A stretch of 64,000 nt of DNA from Daucus carota subsp. sativus (taxonomy: Eukaryota; Streptophyta; Magnoliopsida; Apiales; Apiaceae), in the NCBI RefSeq assembly GCF_001625215.2, contig NC_030381.2:49995214-50059213 (forward strand), written 5' to 3'. The stretch's first letter is position 1. Each line of letters opens with the position of its first letter. The position numbers and the translations under genes were made by a program. The notes beneath the pieces are model-generated. The model made no database searches, had not been told where the DNA came from, and saw only the letters and a program-made list of their open reading frames with translations. Below are positions 1 through 12,409 of the stretch, one piece after another.

Positions 1-1585
1 TATAATTGGATAAATATATCCATTTTCATAGGTTTTATTTTTTAATTGTTTTGAATTATCTCTCTTTTCTTTTAAGATTTCTATTTGTTAACTACTTAGA
101 ATTTCACAAATTTTGGCTATTATATTTTTATTCGAATTCCTATTTCTTAACTATTTAGAGTTATATTTTTTTTACGAATACTATTTCTAGTTATTTTATC
201 TATTTTCTCTTAAAAAATTAGGAAAATTAAACGAAGGAGGCGCCTTTCGCATCCTCCTTTATATTCTTTACAATAAATTCACCAAAATAATAATAGAAAA
301 AAGACCGAACCTGATATGAACGTATTCTTTTAATTGTAAAAAGAAAACATGTTATAGAACTCAAAACATGGTTTGAACTTTGATTATCAATGAAATCACA
401 GCATCCCCATGATTTGAGATTAATTATTGGCAATAGTGGCCGCAAGCTGTATGATCAACTGGACAAATTTAAGGTGTAACTTATTTTTCTCTAAAAGGCA
501 TCTTTGATAACTTTTTGGCCATCCGGCGAGGGGTTATAAAAAATCATGGGTACTAATTATTATAGCCTCCAACGGCTACATATATAAACATCAAAGAACA
601 TATAAACGTAAACACACTAAGCTCCTGACATATGCAGATTCAAATTCAGTTTAGTAGGATTCATGCGGTGTCGAAATCAGGGATTTGTAGAAATTTTGGA
701 AAAGACAGAGTGCGCCAAAACAATCAAAGATAAAACTAAAAGAAAAATTAACCTGGACCTAAAAACATTTTGCAATTCTGTTGCAATTCTGTTAGATAAT
801 CCATAGAGCATGTCATGCACTCTTCCAAATGTCATGCACTCTTTCGATGAGTTTCTGGATAAATCTCTTTCGATAAGTTTCCTGATAAATTTAAGAAAAT
901 TATAAGAATAAATTGAAAATAAGAATTGTATTACCTTATAAATCTCAAATATAAATAGTATTTTTCTTTAGAATTGTAAATAAGAAGAAGAATTGTATTA
1001 TGTTTAGAATTCAATAATAAAAGAATTGTATTACTTTTAGAATTGTTGAACTCATTTTTTGAATTATAACTATATTTTCTCTCCGAAATTTAAGAATAAT
1101 TAGAAGACTGAATCGAGCAATTCTAGAGACGTCCGCATCCTCCTTTATATATATATATTGATTGATTGATTTGTAATTTGGCATTCGAAAAATGTTTGGT
1201 ATACCTAAATAAGAATTCAAAATTTTCATACATCAAAAATAAAATAAAAGTGATAATTCCAAAAAAAAAAAACACTCTGGCGTGGACCAGGTTGGATTCA
1301 ATTTTCAAGCTTTTTTATATTTGATAATTAAAAAACTGTAATGGTGACTTGATTATATTTAAACATAATATGAAGGACTAGAAAGTAAAATTTATTTTCA
1401 CACAATGTACTCAAAAAAATGAATAATCTAGCATTATCTGTAATCTACTTGACAAAAAAATGATGAAATATGTGTTTGGCTGCTTTTAAAAATATAGAAT
1501 TCCATGCACCAGTTAATCCCCTTTATGGTGAACAGCTTAATGGTGCTCCCGAACAAGGCCCTACTTGTAACAAAACCGCTAGAGA
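1..1585. other. AT-rich intergenic DNA, no gene seen
   Basis: No open frame here resembles a protein. The first 230 bases contain a degenerate repeat of a CTATTTSTTAACTAYTTAGA-like phrase (about 77, 141 and 180). The phrase CATCCTCCTTTATAT occurs near 249 and 1136, the second followed by ATTGATTGATTGATT, and a related copy lies near 15705. These look like pieces of an old dispersed repeat whose ends I cannot define. Confidence 0.4.
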
Positions 1586-1593
1586 CATAGACC

Positions 1594-2070
1594 CAGTGTT
1601 GTGAAAAGCGCAAATCGGTTCTAAGCGGCAGGAGGACCTTCTAGCGCTTAAGCGGTAAAGCGGACGCTTAAGCGGAATTTTAAGCGGGTCAATAAGCGGA
1701 TTAATTAAATATAATTAAATATTTAATTATAATATTAATATTTTTAAAAATAATATTATGTTGTGTTAAGAATACGCATTTTTAATATTTTTGATAAAAT
1801 ATATTTTTTTAATTTTATAATATAATCATAGTTATATTATTAAAAAAATAATATTTCAAAATTATTTTTTTAAAAAAAATTAGCAAGTCAACATTATTTT
1901 GACCGCTTAATTACCGCCTAATCCGCTTAACGACCGCTTAATCCGCTTAATTGTCCGCTTAATTTTCAAAAACGCTTAATCCCCCGTTAGTACAAAATCG
2001 AAGCGCTTTAGGGCCGATTCCGCTTAGGCGGCCGCTTAATCGGCCGCTTAATGCGCTTTTTAGAACACTG
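1594..2070. mobile_element. hAT-type non-autonomous element (MITE), 477 bp
   Basis: The ends are inverted repeats, CAGTGTTGTGAAAAGCGCA on the left and CAGTGTTCTAAAAAGCGCA read inward from the right. An exact 8-bp target duplication, CATAGACC, flanks it at 1586-1593 and 2071-2078. An 8-bp duplication with CAG ends is the hAT signature. Both subterminal regions carry many copies of TAAGCGG in both directions, as expected for transposase binding sites, around an AT-rich core. There is no coding capacity, so it must have moved using a transposase supplied elsewhere. Confidence 0.9.
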
Positions 2071-2078
2071 CATAGACC

Positions 2079-5000
2079 AATATATTTAAGGCTCTTGTTG
2101 ACGAGTAAATGTAAAAGCAACTAAACCCTGGGGCATGTGGTGTGTTTTCTGGCCCATTTTGTGGCCTCAAACAAAGGGTCAGTTTTTGCCGTTTAAGAAT
2201 ATGGCTTTTTGCTTATAAGTTGCTAGGCTTTAAGAAAAGCCCTGTTTGGTTGAGTGCGACTTCTCAATTACTCATTGTGAGGCCCTCTGCAGTACAGGTG
2301 TTTGTTCTTTAGACCTCAGACATCCAAACCAGACAAAACTATTTGCATGTAAGTTTGTTCGCGAATATTAATACACGAACATGCAAAGAAAGCTTCCGGT
2401 AATTTTTCCGTCATCGATGAGAATCAAATTTTAGACATTAAAGCGAGTGGTGATTGAGCAGGGGTCAATGTTTAATATTTTTTAAAATTTTGTGGGATTA
2501 CCCGTGTAAGCAACTAATATTAAATTCTTAATACGAGATAGAGTTAAATCTCTTTGAAATAATAATGTTGAAACCAATAAAAAATATTATTTTATTAAAT
2601 TCATTATGTTGTCAAGGATGAAATCTATTATCAACGTTATATTGAAACCAGAAATAATATTATTTGGATAAAATAATTATTTTATTAATTATCACTTAAT
2701 CAAGTTTCGCATGTTTAACGAACATCTAAATAGACCAGGTGAGGTCTTTATTAGTTTGCTGCTGAAACCGAAAGAGCAATAGCTGTGGTCCAAACTTTAA
2801 ACATTGAAAGAAGAGAAAGGAGATTTAACTTTCAAGACTACTACTTATGGCTTTCAGTCAATTCTACCATTTCGATTTGACCAATTCCAGAGGAACCCTC
2901 GGTCACTCGTAACTATCACTAAAATCTCAGTGCGCGCCCTTTAGGACAGCGGCGACGGGTTTCTACGTTATAATAAATAAATAAATTATTATTTTTGGGG
3001 AAAAAATATAAACACTGCATGTCACGTTGTTCGCTTGTTATTACTTTTTTTTATTGAGGAGAACCATATTCACAAATTTGTTACTGCATGCCAAATTTAT
3101 AACTTATTTCTCATTATTATTTATTACTGTAATATTCACAAATTTGATCAGCGGGTTAATATATGCATAAACATAGACTATTTATTAATTGTCACTAGAA
3201 ACCAATAAACAATCAAATAACAGCTCACGTGCGACAGTGCACGCGAGAAAATGAGTGGTGGGTCGAATTTGAAGCTGGTGAAATTAAGGGGCTGAAGGGC
3301 CATAGACAGAAGATGCTATCTGGGCCGTTGAAAGGTACAGATAAGCACTGTGCCCGCACATGCTTTCTGCCAGCCTGAAAAGCCCGACAACCCGAGTCCG
3401 AGGCCTCTTACATTTGACAGCTCCAGCTCCATGTTAATCAATCCGTGGTCTGTGTGTGAACATATTCAAGATTGGATTCACCTTGTTCATGTTTTTACAC
3501 GGATCCTCTTTAAAAATTATCGGTTAGCTGTTTGTGTATTGAATTAAATGTTTTGATTATTGAATTAAATATTTTGATTAGTTGATTAAAATAGATATTT
3601 TGACTAGCGGTTTAAATTATCGGTTTCTTTTAAAATTGTTTTGTAAATAACTTTTTGATTAATTTTTTATCAAAACCTCTCCAGAATCTCCTCAAAGTAG
3701 CTTTTTTAAAATTAGCTTTATCGGCTAACTACCAAACACTAGCATAGCGGATTGAAATTGTCAAAATTCTAAAACACCCCAAATCTCCTGATCAACCATA
3801 TCACTCGTCTGATATCGCTGGTTTCTTCCTTCAAATCACATAAAATACTCTCCAAACATAAACATATCAAGGTTTGTAGAAACATTAGCGTCAAAGTAAT
3901 CTCTAATGAACACGAACTAGTCGGGCTGCGTCTTTGGGCCCGGTTAAATTTTGAAATACATGGCTAAGACGCTTCAAGGGTCCATCAAACTACTAGTCTT
4001 GCAACAATTATGGATCGAGGGGACACATTTGTGATTTGTATTTGCTTTGTACATAATTATTCAACATGCAACCACTTAGCTTTAAATAAATCCAAATTTG
4101 TGTTCTATCATAAACATGTAGGTATATAAAAATTTAGTACACGTAATTATTGATTTCCATTTCTATGCACCAATTAATTATTTAATTTCTATTTTCGTTT
4201 GAAAAATTATTATAGACTGTATTCTATAAATATTATATGCATTCGTGATCATAGAATTGATAGGTGAAACCAACTAATTAACATATTGACGCAGAATTTA
4301 TCAAAAATATTCTGATATATAAAGAGATAAAATATTTTCTAAGAATTAATCCTCAAATTTTTACTAAATCTGAAATATTGAAAATGTAGCTAGCGTTAAG
4401 AAATCAAGAACTTATCATTTTTCCATGTCAAAACACATGTCACTTAATTTTGGTGCATATTTCTAAATAATTTGACCGCAAGGTGGAAATTTTTGTTTTT
4501 AAAATTATATTTTTCATTTATAATAATTAATGATTTTTTTTATTTCGAAAAGAAAAATTCAAAATTCAAACACGGGAGTATGAACACATGGATGGAAATT
4601 ACTAATTCGAAATCTTCTTTAACTTGGCGACTAACAGCCGGTTGGTGTGCAGTTTTAAATCATGACTTAAAATTATTTTTGATTTTAAATTGTGAAATGT
4701 CACTTCAGTGATTGAATTATAATTATAAATAAGACAGAAACTGATTTACAAAAATTAATTTGATATATATATATTTTTCAGTAATTTAACATTTTTTTAT
4801 AAAAATTATTAATAAATCATAAATTATCTCTTGATCACTTTTATCTTATCATTATAATTTAGTAATTCATAAATTAATATAAAATTGTAACTAATCAAAT
4901 ACATATATTTAAAATTCCTAATTAATATAATTAAATTATTTTAAATTGTAGATCACAATTTTAATCTGGGTGGTAACGTAAAACCATAAGTCTGTAACTA

Positions 5001-5210
5001 AATTTAAACAAAAAAAGCCCAAAGATGGGCCCATTCAAATAAGCTGCAAAGTAGAGCTCAAGAATGAAGCAGTAGTATATAAAATTAAAACAAATGGTGA
5101 CATCTCTGTGTCTTACTTTCCACATAGCCTATCCAAATCCCCAAGCTACATCTCTTTCAGTTTTCTCTAATATAATTTGTCCATATATATGCAACATTTG
5201 TTAGTGTATG
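2079..5210. other. Intergenic DNA, no gene supported
   Basis: Mostly AT-rich with no convincing protein. Around 3220-3440 is a GC-richer island with a CACGTG-like motif (3227) and TGGGCCGTT (3321) that looks like a promoter remnant, but no gene follows it. The short frame at 3350-3547 has no family resemblance and is not called. Confidence 0.35.
3540..3750. repeat. Dispersed repeat family A, copy 1
   Basis: This stretch (TTTTGATTAG, TAGCGGTTTAAATTA, TGTAAATAACT, then TAGCT and ACCAAACACTAG) resembles 20210-20430 in the same orientation, with similar spacing of the shared words. It is probably a small non-autonomous DNA transposon; I could not fix its ends or a target duplication. Confidence 0.45.
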
Positions 5211-5228
5211 TATAACTCCTGGAAGACT

Positions 5229-5841
5229 TTCCCTGATTGCCCATGTTTCCATTCTCATTTCCCAATCTACCCACATTCGTTGCTTTCTTCCCAAACTACC
5301 CAACTTTTACCTTTTCCAAAATAAACAAGACTTGATATGGACCCCACCAGATTATTATGCAGCAAAAGGACAAGAAATCACATGCACCCCTCATGTACAT
5401 TTTGCATATATATCACTTAGGTTTCATGTTTTTTATTAAATTGACCCTACAGTTTCTTAATTAATCATTGTCAATTATAATTAAAATTAATTGAACATAT
5501 CAACAAAAAAACAAACATCTAATATTAAATTTAACAATTCTAAAATATTTGAGTTGATATAAAGCCAAAGAGTTGAAATGACAATTCTGCATTTAAATTT
5601 GAGTAGACAATACACTTTAAATTTGAGTAGACAAAAGCCTGTAAAATTAAACATTATTTTTCAAAAAGCTAGATATTGTGCAGTATATATTATTTTGTAA
5701 ATAGTTGATTTAAGAGCATGTGGGCCAGGCTTTTTGTTTTTTTCATGGCTGAAGTACAAAAGGTGGGTATTTAGGGAAAGATTGAAAGAAAGTGGGTATT
5801 GTGGGAAAAATGAATGAGAGGTTGGGCAATCTGGGAATGGA
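5229..5841. repeat. Diverged inverted repeat upstream of the membrane-protein gene
   Basis: The arm near 5229-5312 and the reverse complement of the arm near 5752-5841 align over about 80 bases at roughly 70 percent by eye. Shared words in order are GATTGCCCA, CTCATT, TTCCCA, TACCCAC, CCAAA and TACCCA. The arms enclose about 440 bases, and the right arm ends about 130 bases before the start codon at 5973. It could be the ends of an old MITE, a duplicated promoter module placed head to head, or a source of hairpin RNA; the sequence alone does not decide. Confidence 0.5.
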
Positions 5842-5972
5842 TTCATAACTCCTGCAAGGCTGCAAACTAGGCCTCTTAGCATGTCTTGAAAATAGCAAAA
5901 TCTTTTATTTTTCTTGTACATGCTTCTTTTTAACTGTCATTCTTCTTGTTCTTTGAGTAAAGTTGGATAGTC

Positions 5973-8456
5973 ATGGGGGAAGAAGTTCATGGGGGATGGT
6001 CACCCACCGGAGCTCCGATGAGTTTACAAAGAGATGACCACTGGAGGCATTTTGGTAACTCAGTTAATGCGGTGTCTTGTGGGTTTGTTGCTACTGCTAT
6101 TCTCATTTTAATGTTTCTTGTTATGGCCATTTTTGAGAGGTTTCTTAGAACCACTTCGCCGGAAATGTCACCGTCCGGTGACCGGAGTCATTTGGATATG
6201 GTTTCCCAAATGGGGTTTCATGGAAAGCTCAGTTACCCATCACCCAAGGTCAGTTTCAAATTTTACCATGCAATTGCTTTGTTATTTTTGTTTTTGCTCT
6301 TTAGATTTTTATCTGCCTAATAAGAAGCCAATTGAAATTAATTACCATCCACAAACAATTATTGACAATTTTTTTGTTAAAAACCATAAATTTATCGGGT
6401 ATTTTTTTTTTAAAAATGTTTAGTCATGTATTTTAACCATATAAAACAATTGTTTATGCTCATCATAGAAGTAGTTCACAGAATCACAAAGAGTATTGAA
6501 GATATGTTATCTACAAGTTCTGAGTAACTTCCACTTGCTTGTTTGGAGAGAAAAGTACAAAATTTATCTGAATTGGATGCTATACATATACCCACAAATA
6601 GTGACAAAGGAACCTAAATTTGGATTTAGTAATTATGAATTAGTCTGATACAATTATATAATTAAACAATGCCATTGACTAACTAGTGTGTGAATATAGT
6701 TTAAGCATGTGCATTGTTTCCTAACCTTTAAATTAAGAGATAAGCAAATTTTGTCTTGATGAAATGGGCCATTGGAGATGTTGCTAGCTGGTTTGTTGGT
6801 CCCCAATTTTTGCCCATAAAAAACTTGAGGGAGATCATGTGTCTACATGTCTTTCTTGTACATTTGGTGTTTACTACCCACTCTTGTACATGTTAACAAG
6901 TTGGGCCATCACTAGAAATATTTATGAAGCTTCACATCATCTCATGGCCAGCAATTAGTTGGGAGACAAGCCGTCGTCTTTCTTTTGTTATCAAGTCGTC
7001 TATATTTTTGTCTTTTAACAAGCATTAATGCACTCAAGGTCGAAATTCAGTTTAGACAGAAATATCTGTATCTGCAATTGTATGAGTTGTTTAAAGTTAA
7101 TTGATGGCGAATACGTATAGTGTCATTAGCAGCACTTGCACAGAAATTCTAGTTTTCATAGTTCATACGCGACTAAGATTACGCATCTATTTGCCACTTG
7201 CCAGTATGTGTTTTTTGAAAATTTAGAAGCCCGCTCCCAATACTCAACAATATAATAGTCTTTGTAGTGAATATTTACAAAATCATGCTTAATTTTCTAA
7301 TCAGCTGATCACTGAAGTAAAAATCATATTCTGTTCACCAAATGTAAGTTACTAGGACTTGGGGTACAGACTGTTGGACACACAGCATATATCCCAGCCT
7401 CTAACTCAAAATTTTTAAATATCCGGGGACAGGCACATTCCTCTGTTGGACACCGGGATACGAGAAAATTCATTATATTATCCAGTATATTTAATGAATT
7501 TTCACAGCAAAGATCAACAATAAAAATCACATTAAACACGATTTCGTTAAGAAACTTTGCAAATTTTGCTTCTTCTCTTGTTTATTTGCTCGTTTCTCCT
7601 TTTCTTGTCCCATATGTTTCCTTGCAATAAGTTTCACTGCGAATCTGGTCTTTCACGCGACGACTAACACCAAAGAGTCGAAGATGCATAGCTCTATATG
7701 CTAAGGTCAAATGTATACCGGATGACAAGTAAAAATGCCCCGTATATGTGTATCAAATATTAACTGATGATAAACAAATTAGCTTCCAACAAAGATTTGT
7801 TTGTTTTGTTGTCCCAGTATCAAAACCTCCCTGCAAGCCTTCTTAGCTATGCTGTGTAGATTCAATGGATATCTTTTCCTTTCATGAAAAAAATTATCAA
7901 ATTTGGGAGGGTTCTGCAATACCTATAGTGCTTCATAAACACATTGTGAAAGTGTATGTTTCAGTGAAGTATATGTATGTCCTAGAACGCAATCATATAG
8001 AAGATATACCAAATTTAACTAGTCCGTAGGTGGAATGCATTACTCTTTAGCTGGGTCCCTAATTTGCATTGTAGGTTGCTTGCCATATATCATCATACAT
8101 ACATTATCACATATGTTCTTAGAATTTGTTGAATAAATTTCCTAGGCTGTTACAATATTCTAGGGAGTAGGCTCGATGATATGGACTGGCTTGCTAATTG
8201 AATTAGACTTTTTTTAAATGTATTCTATTATAAAGTTGAAGTATTTCTTTACTAAAAGCATTTAATTATCCCGCAGACTTGTTAAAAGATATGCTAAGGT
8301 GTTGTGCTGATAAGTGTCTTTATTCAGATTCCTACAAGGGCGACTGAAGTTTCAGTCTTGATGCCCGGAGAAGCTATTCCCACATTCATTGCACAGCCTG
8401 CTCCTGTCCCTTGTCCCCTGGAACGTGTACCATGGCCTCCCCATAATCATATATAA
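5973..8456 (+). CDS. At5g65660-like small single-pass membrane protein, two exons
   Basis: Exon 1 is 5973-6248 (92 codons, donor AAG|GTCAGT). Exon 2 is 8328-8456 (42 codons and TAA, acceptor TATTCAG). Both junctions are phase 0, giving 134 residues. A short hydrophilic N-terminus (MGEEVHGGWSPTGAPMSLQR) leads into one transmembrane helix at about residues 33-55, then a Ser/Pro-rich cytosolic-type stretch. Exon 2 carries the family's conserved tail, with VSVLMPGEAIPTFIAQP followed by a Pro-rich end. The family is plant-specific, is sometimes labelled hydroxyproline-rich glycoprotein, and has no established biochemical role that I know of. The 2.08-kb intron is unusually large for so small a gene. 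Finding the conserved tail in phase makes the two-exon model strong, and the gene looks intact. Function remains unknown. Confidence 0.88.
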
Positions 8457-8869
8457 TTTCAAGGTTTGTACACTATTCTGGATCCTGGAATCAAGTTGAC
8501 CAGAGCTATGACTGCGTTGGTGTAGATTCATCAGTAAGCATTTTAGCATCAAGTTTAGCCTGCATCTTTGTAATTTTATCCTTCATGTGTACATATTTTG
8601 ATGAGGAGGTATGTAATGGACTTGGATAGATAATTATTCATTGGGTTTGCAGGTGCCATTCAATACAAAACTGGACTTTTTTTTTGCTCTTCCTAATTTC
8701 TATACAACTCACCTACCTTTCTTCAAGAATATGGGCAATATTTGCTTAAGAGAAATTGCAAGAAACTAGTTATACGGACTCTTAAGTTGAAATATAAGAT
8801 GGTCTCTTACCTTAAAATATACTAAGAATTTTGGAATAGTACTTCTCTAAATGCCTTCTTGTCTTGGGT

Positions 8870-9262
8870 GTTACCTCACAATATATGCCCTGATGATTTC
8901 ATTTTACGTGAAGCATGTCTGACCTGCTTGCCTGTCTTAAGAACACTCTATCTTGATTATTGGTATTTCTCAATATCATTTTCTCTTTCAGTGTGCCTCA
9001 TTTAACAGCTCTCTGTTTGACTGCGTGTCACGGATTTCCTCGAATGGCATGGAACCTCCCTGCGTTGTTAAGTTTAAAACTGGATCGTATAATTCTTCCC
9101 AGGAATATGGCTGACATCCTCTCGAAACTGGTCAATCTACAAAACCTCACATTGATTTCTTTTGCATCAATTCACCATCATAATATCTTCTTATCTTGTC
9201 CCCAATTGCTAAACCTGAATAACAGCCCCCGGTCCGGTGAGACTTTTTTTAACGACAATTGA
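8870..9262 (+). pseudogene. F-box/FBD/LRR gene fragment
   Basis: Two coding-like pieces lie in different frames. About 8872-8960 reads REACLTCLPVLRTLYLD. About 8990-9262 reads VPHLTALCLTACHGFPRM, then leucine-rich text (NLPALLSLKLDRIILP, ILSKLVNLQNLTLISFA). This is the LRR part of the plant F-box/FBD/LRR superfamily, whose intact members are substrate adaptors of SCF ubiquitin ligases. No F-box lies upstream and no FBD domain downstream. A splice-like TCTCTTTCAG precedes the second piece, but the implied intron of about 30 bases is too short. I read it as a relic; a shifted exon of an unseen gene is unlikely. Confidence 0.65.
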
Positions 9263-9331
9263 GTTGCAGGTTTTCTGGTGTGTCTTTTATGTGGTTGGAA
9301 GCTCATAAGTTGGTAAGTAAGAATATATATT

Positions 9332-9949
9332 GGGCCGTTTGGCTGGGCTTAAAAGAAGTGACTTATTGCTTAAAGTAAAAAAATAGATTAAAAGTGAGAA
9401 GTTAGTATGGACTTATAAGTTATGATAAGTGTTTGGATACCGTGACTTATAAGTTTTTAAGTGTTTGTATAACTTGACTTATAAGTTGGTATAATTTCAT
9501 ATTTTTGTAACATAATTTGTTTTATTTAAATATAAATGATGATAATAACACAAGACCTTTTGTTATTAATACAAGAAATATTGTACAGATTCTAAATTTT
9601 AAAAACTCTGCATTAAAAGAAAAAATTAATAAAAACAGATAAAACAAGTAAAAAGACATGTCATTTATTTAATACTAGTTATGAATAAATCAATAAAAAT
9701 GCAGGACATATATTGTGATGAATAAAGGTAGCTGAGTGATAATTATACAAAGTTGAACCACAGTGACTTGACTTGGTTTCCTGTTGTAAAATAAGTTGCA
9801 GTCCAAGAAAAGCTAGCTTCTATAGCTTTTTTTTTTTTGAACTTCTGAATGTTGAATTGAGCGCTTCTAAAACGTAGCCAAACAGACAGTATTAAGCAAA
9901 AGTGAACTTCCAGAGCTTTTAAGCCCATAAGCTGTTCCACCAAACACCC
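9332..9949. mobile_element. MITE-like element with GGGCCGTTTGG-type ends
   Basis: The left end GGGCCGTTTGGCTGGGCTTA and the right end, read inward as GGGTGTTTGGTGGAACAGCT, share GGG and GTTTGG, and both then run into TGGGCTTAAAAG. TTATAAGT-type words recur inside on both strands. There is no coding capacity. I could not find a target duplication, so the exact ends and superfamily (PIF/Harbinger or hAT) are uncertain. It directly follows the F-box/LRR fragment. Confidence 0.6.
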
Positions 9950-11560
9950 ACAAAGTTAAGTCGTTGGTTTGGAAAAACGGATTGGATTGCGATGATTACA
10001 TAATTACAGTGTTGCTGAGATCACAAGAACTACCGCGAAGCATGTTAGCTCGTCTGACAAGTTTTTTTTTACTCAAAGCCGACCCAGTGGTTAAATTAAG
10101 GATTTCGATCTTGTTAATTGTTAGAATATAAAATAATCCTGATAAGCAGTGCTTCCATTAACTTGAGGTTTCGGAAAAATTGGTTACTCAATATATTACG
10201 ACTCGGATTGGGCGGAAAATAGAAGTGTATGTGGTATACTACTTTACCTCTTTTCATTTTTCCTCTAACAAGCTGTTAGCTTAGAAAATAAGGGAAAAAA
10301 CATTTGGGTAAAACAATAAATTTACTCGTGAGTTTAAACTTTTGGCTGGAAAGCAATCAGACGTGAACCCCTCCCCTGGTCAGGATCTTGGAATTCACTA
10401 CTTCCCAAATCATGAAAGCTAGCTGGTCCTTGTTTTACATAAATGTGATCCAAGAATATTCAATTTTTCCTTCATTCATGTTTCAACAACCATTCAATCT
10501 TTCCCCTGCTCCTCAACTCATTTTATTCGTACCATTACTCCATCACCATTTCATGCAACAATAACAAATTTTATCCTCAACCCGAATCAAAACTTCTTCC
10601 CTCTGTTAACCTCTTTTTCATGCCTCCTACCCGTCGTCGTAGTTCGACATTCACAAGGTCGGAAAAAGGTCTAATATAGCGAGATTACAAGTCGGAATAA
10701 TTTAATTGCTGTAAAATTCAGATAATAATCGTTGATGCAACCCCTGGAAACAAATTAGTCACCAATATGCTGGATTTGAACATGGTCCAGTAGTGTACTG
10801 CTGGTCTACTGCACTTTCAAACACCAATAATACAACAGGTATCGTTGCACTCATTTATTATCTTCGTTCAACCTAGTCTATCATTGTTTTCCTTCACTTT
10901 TAACCCTTTTTCCTTCTTTTTCTCTTAAATCCTCCCTCCACTTTCACTTTAGTTTTACCACTTTTACTTGTAATTTATCCTTCTACTAAAAGACAACGGT
11001 ATCTCCACAAATACTTTAGATTTCTCAAATTGAATCTTCCACTTTTTACTTGGGGACTTCACAGTCTTCAATTAAATCTTATCGTCAAATTACATTTTAC
11101 GAGAAGATGTAAATCAATTCAAGAAATAAAATTTACTCTATCAATCTGTTGAATTATTATTTTTGTTTTTATTTAATTATATATTTTAATTCAATTTCTT
11201 TAGAATAATATTTTTTTAACTATTTGATCAAAAAACGTACAAATATATATCAAAAATCGAACAAAATGTATTTCAAATTTAGGAAATACTACATTTTCGT
11301 GTTGGCAAAATGTTAACTCTTCATTTTTCTTCCAAATTATTGTTATGTGAGAAGTTTGGCTCGAGTTCAATTTAATATTGGATATATGAAACAAATCCCG
11401 GAAAAAAGAGAGTAAAAATGAAGATAACCTTTTGCAGACAGATCTGTCCTCTACCTGCAATATTGATTTACTTGCTACATAGTACAAGGATAATCTTCTT
11501 GGTCTAAAAGGCCAAACCATATCCTCTCTAACATACTTACCATATCACTTTTTTACTTAC
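9950..11560. other. Intergenic DNA, no gene supported
   Basis: AT-rich sequence with pyrimidine-rich tracts at 10480-10630 and 10860-10990. The frame at 11200-11520 on the minus strand has no family resemblance. The part nearest 11600 probably holds the 3' untranslated region of the minus-strand gene that follows. Confidence 0.4.
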
Positions 11561-11632
11561 AATAACATGACAGACAACAGTGGGACTTCGGGGTGACAAT
11601 TTGTGTCAAGTTACCATTCTACCCCTTTGTTT

Positions 11633-12409
11633 CTACAGAAAAATGAAACATTCCAAGGACACGAGTGGGTTTTCGATCAACTCATTGCTTGTCGGTGGCC
11701 ACTTGCCTTCTTTATTACTTCCCTCCCTTTTTCTTGAATTCTCGGATAAGTCGGATCTGACCCGACCCGGTGACTTTCCTGTTCTTCTCACAGATGGGCT
11801 CCGACCCAGATTCTGTTTTGACCCGGCATTGTCGTTTCGGATGACGGGCGACCTTGACCTCCGGCGAGAGCTTTCTCCGGCGTCTCTAACGGGCCTCATT
11901 TCCTTCACATGACTCTGTTCGACCCGTTTGTCTCTTCCGGGTACGATCCGAACCCGATTCGGAGACGGTTGCTCGGGCCTCCTCGCCGGAGATTTCGCCA
12001 CTCCCCTCTCTCTCCTCCCGTGTAATTCACCGGAATACGACCGACGCTTGAACTTCTCAGGCGACTCAACTTTCCGGCGAATTTCACCGATTTCTTCATT
12101 TTCTCTAGAGAAGCTCTCACTCATAGAACTATAAATCTCTGAAATTTCAGAAACCTCTTCTGGGTTTTCAAGCTTATGAATCTTTTTGAAATGGGTCTCG
12201 TTTATTCCCTCAAAATCTTGATCATTTTGATGTAAAGATTGAGTCTTTTTTGGAGGCTTCAAGATTCTTGGAGTTGAGGGTCTTAGCTTTGGAGTCTCGG
12301 AGAGGACTTCTTTGACTGATTCTTCTAGTAAGTGTGGTGGTGGTGATCTTGGCAATGGTGCTTGGTTCGATGGTAAGTTTGATCTGTGTTTGCTTACAAA
12401 ACAACCCAT
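11633..12409 (-). CDS. Acylated basic Ser/Arg-rich plant protein (MGCFVSK start)
   Basis: A single 258-codon frame. It opens with MGCFVSKHRSN: Gly2 fits N-myristoylation and Cys3 fits palmitoylation, so plasma-membrane attachment is likely. The middle is low-complexity and very basic, with many RS, SP and RR pairs (for example GESSRRRSRSPVIRND), and has no catalytic domain. The C-terminus ends in ENPLVSLECFIFL, which I recall as a conserved ending in this plant-specific, uncharacterised family. The reading frame is GC-rich compared with its surroundings, which supports real coding. A TATA-like CTCTATATATCAG lies on the minus strand at about 12550-12562, some 145 bases before the start. The gene appears intronless and intact. 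The function is unknown; it is probably disordered and may serve as a membrane-tethered phosphoprotein or scaffold, which is inference. Confidence 0.85.
   Translation of the reverse strand: MGCFVSKHRSNLPSNQAPLPRSPPPHLLEESVKEVLSETPKLRPSTPRILKPPKKTQSLHQNDQDFEGINETHFKKIHKLENPEEVSEISEIYSSMSESFSRENEEIGEIRRKVESPEKFKRRSYSGELHGRRERGVAKSPARRPEQPSPNRVRIVPGRDKRVEQSHVKEMRPVRDAGESSRRRSRSPVIRNDNAGSKQNLGRSPSVRRTGKSPGRVRSDLSENSRKREGSNKEGKWPPTSNELIENPLVSLECFIFL

Noticed and set aside
3350..3547. 65-codon frame beginning MPAHAFCQPEKP in a GC-richer island
   Set aside because: No family resemblance, no exon-like borders and no continuing homologous frame. Probably promoter-like or repeat-derived sequence.
5661..5921. 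86-codon minus-strand frame upstream of the At5g65660-like gene
   Set aside because: It lies within the right arm of the inverted repeat and the promoter; its Pro/Ser content follows from the pyrimidine-rich repeat.
8960..9262. An intact F-box/LRR gene
   Set aside because: No F-box or FBD domain nearby, the implied intron is far too short, and frames disagree.
11580..11912. Plus-strand frames over the MGCFVSK gene (also 11928-12134)
   Set aside because: They are antisense shadows; the minus-strand frame has the acylation start and conserved C-terminus.
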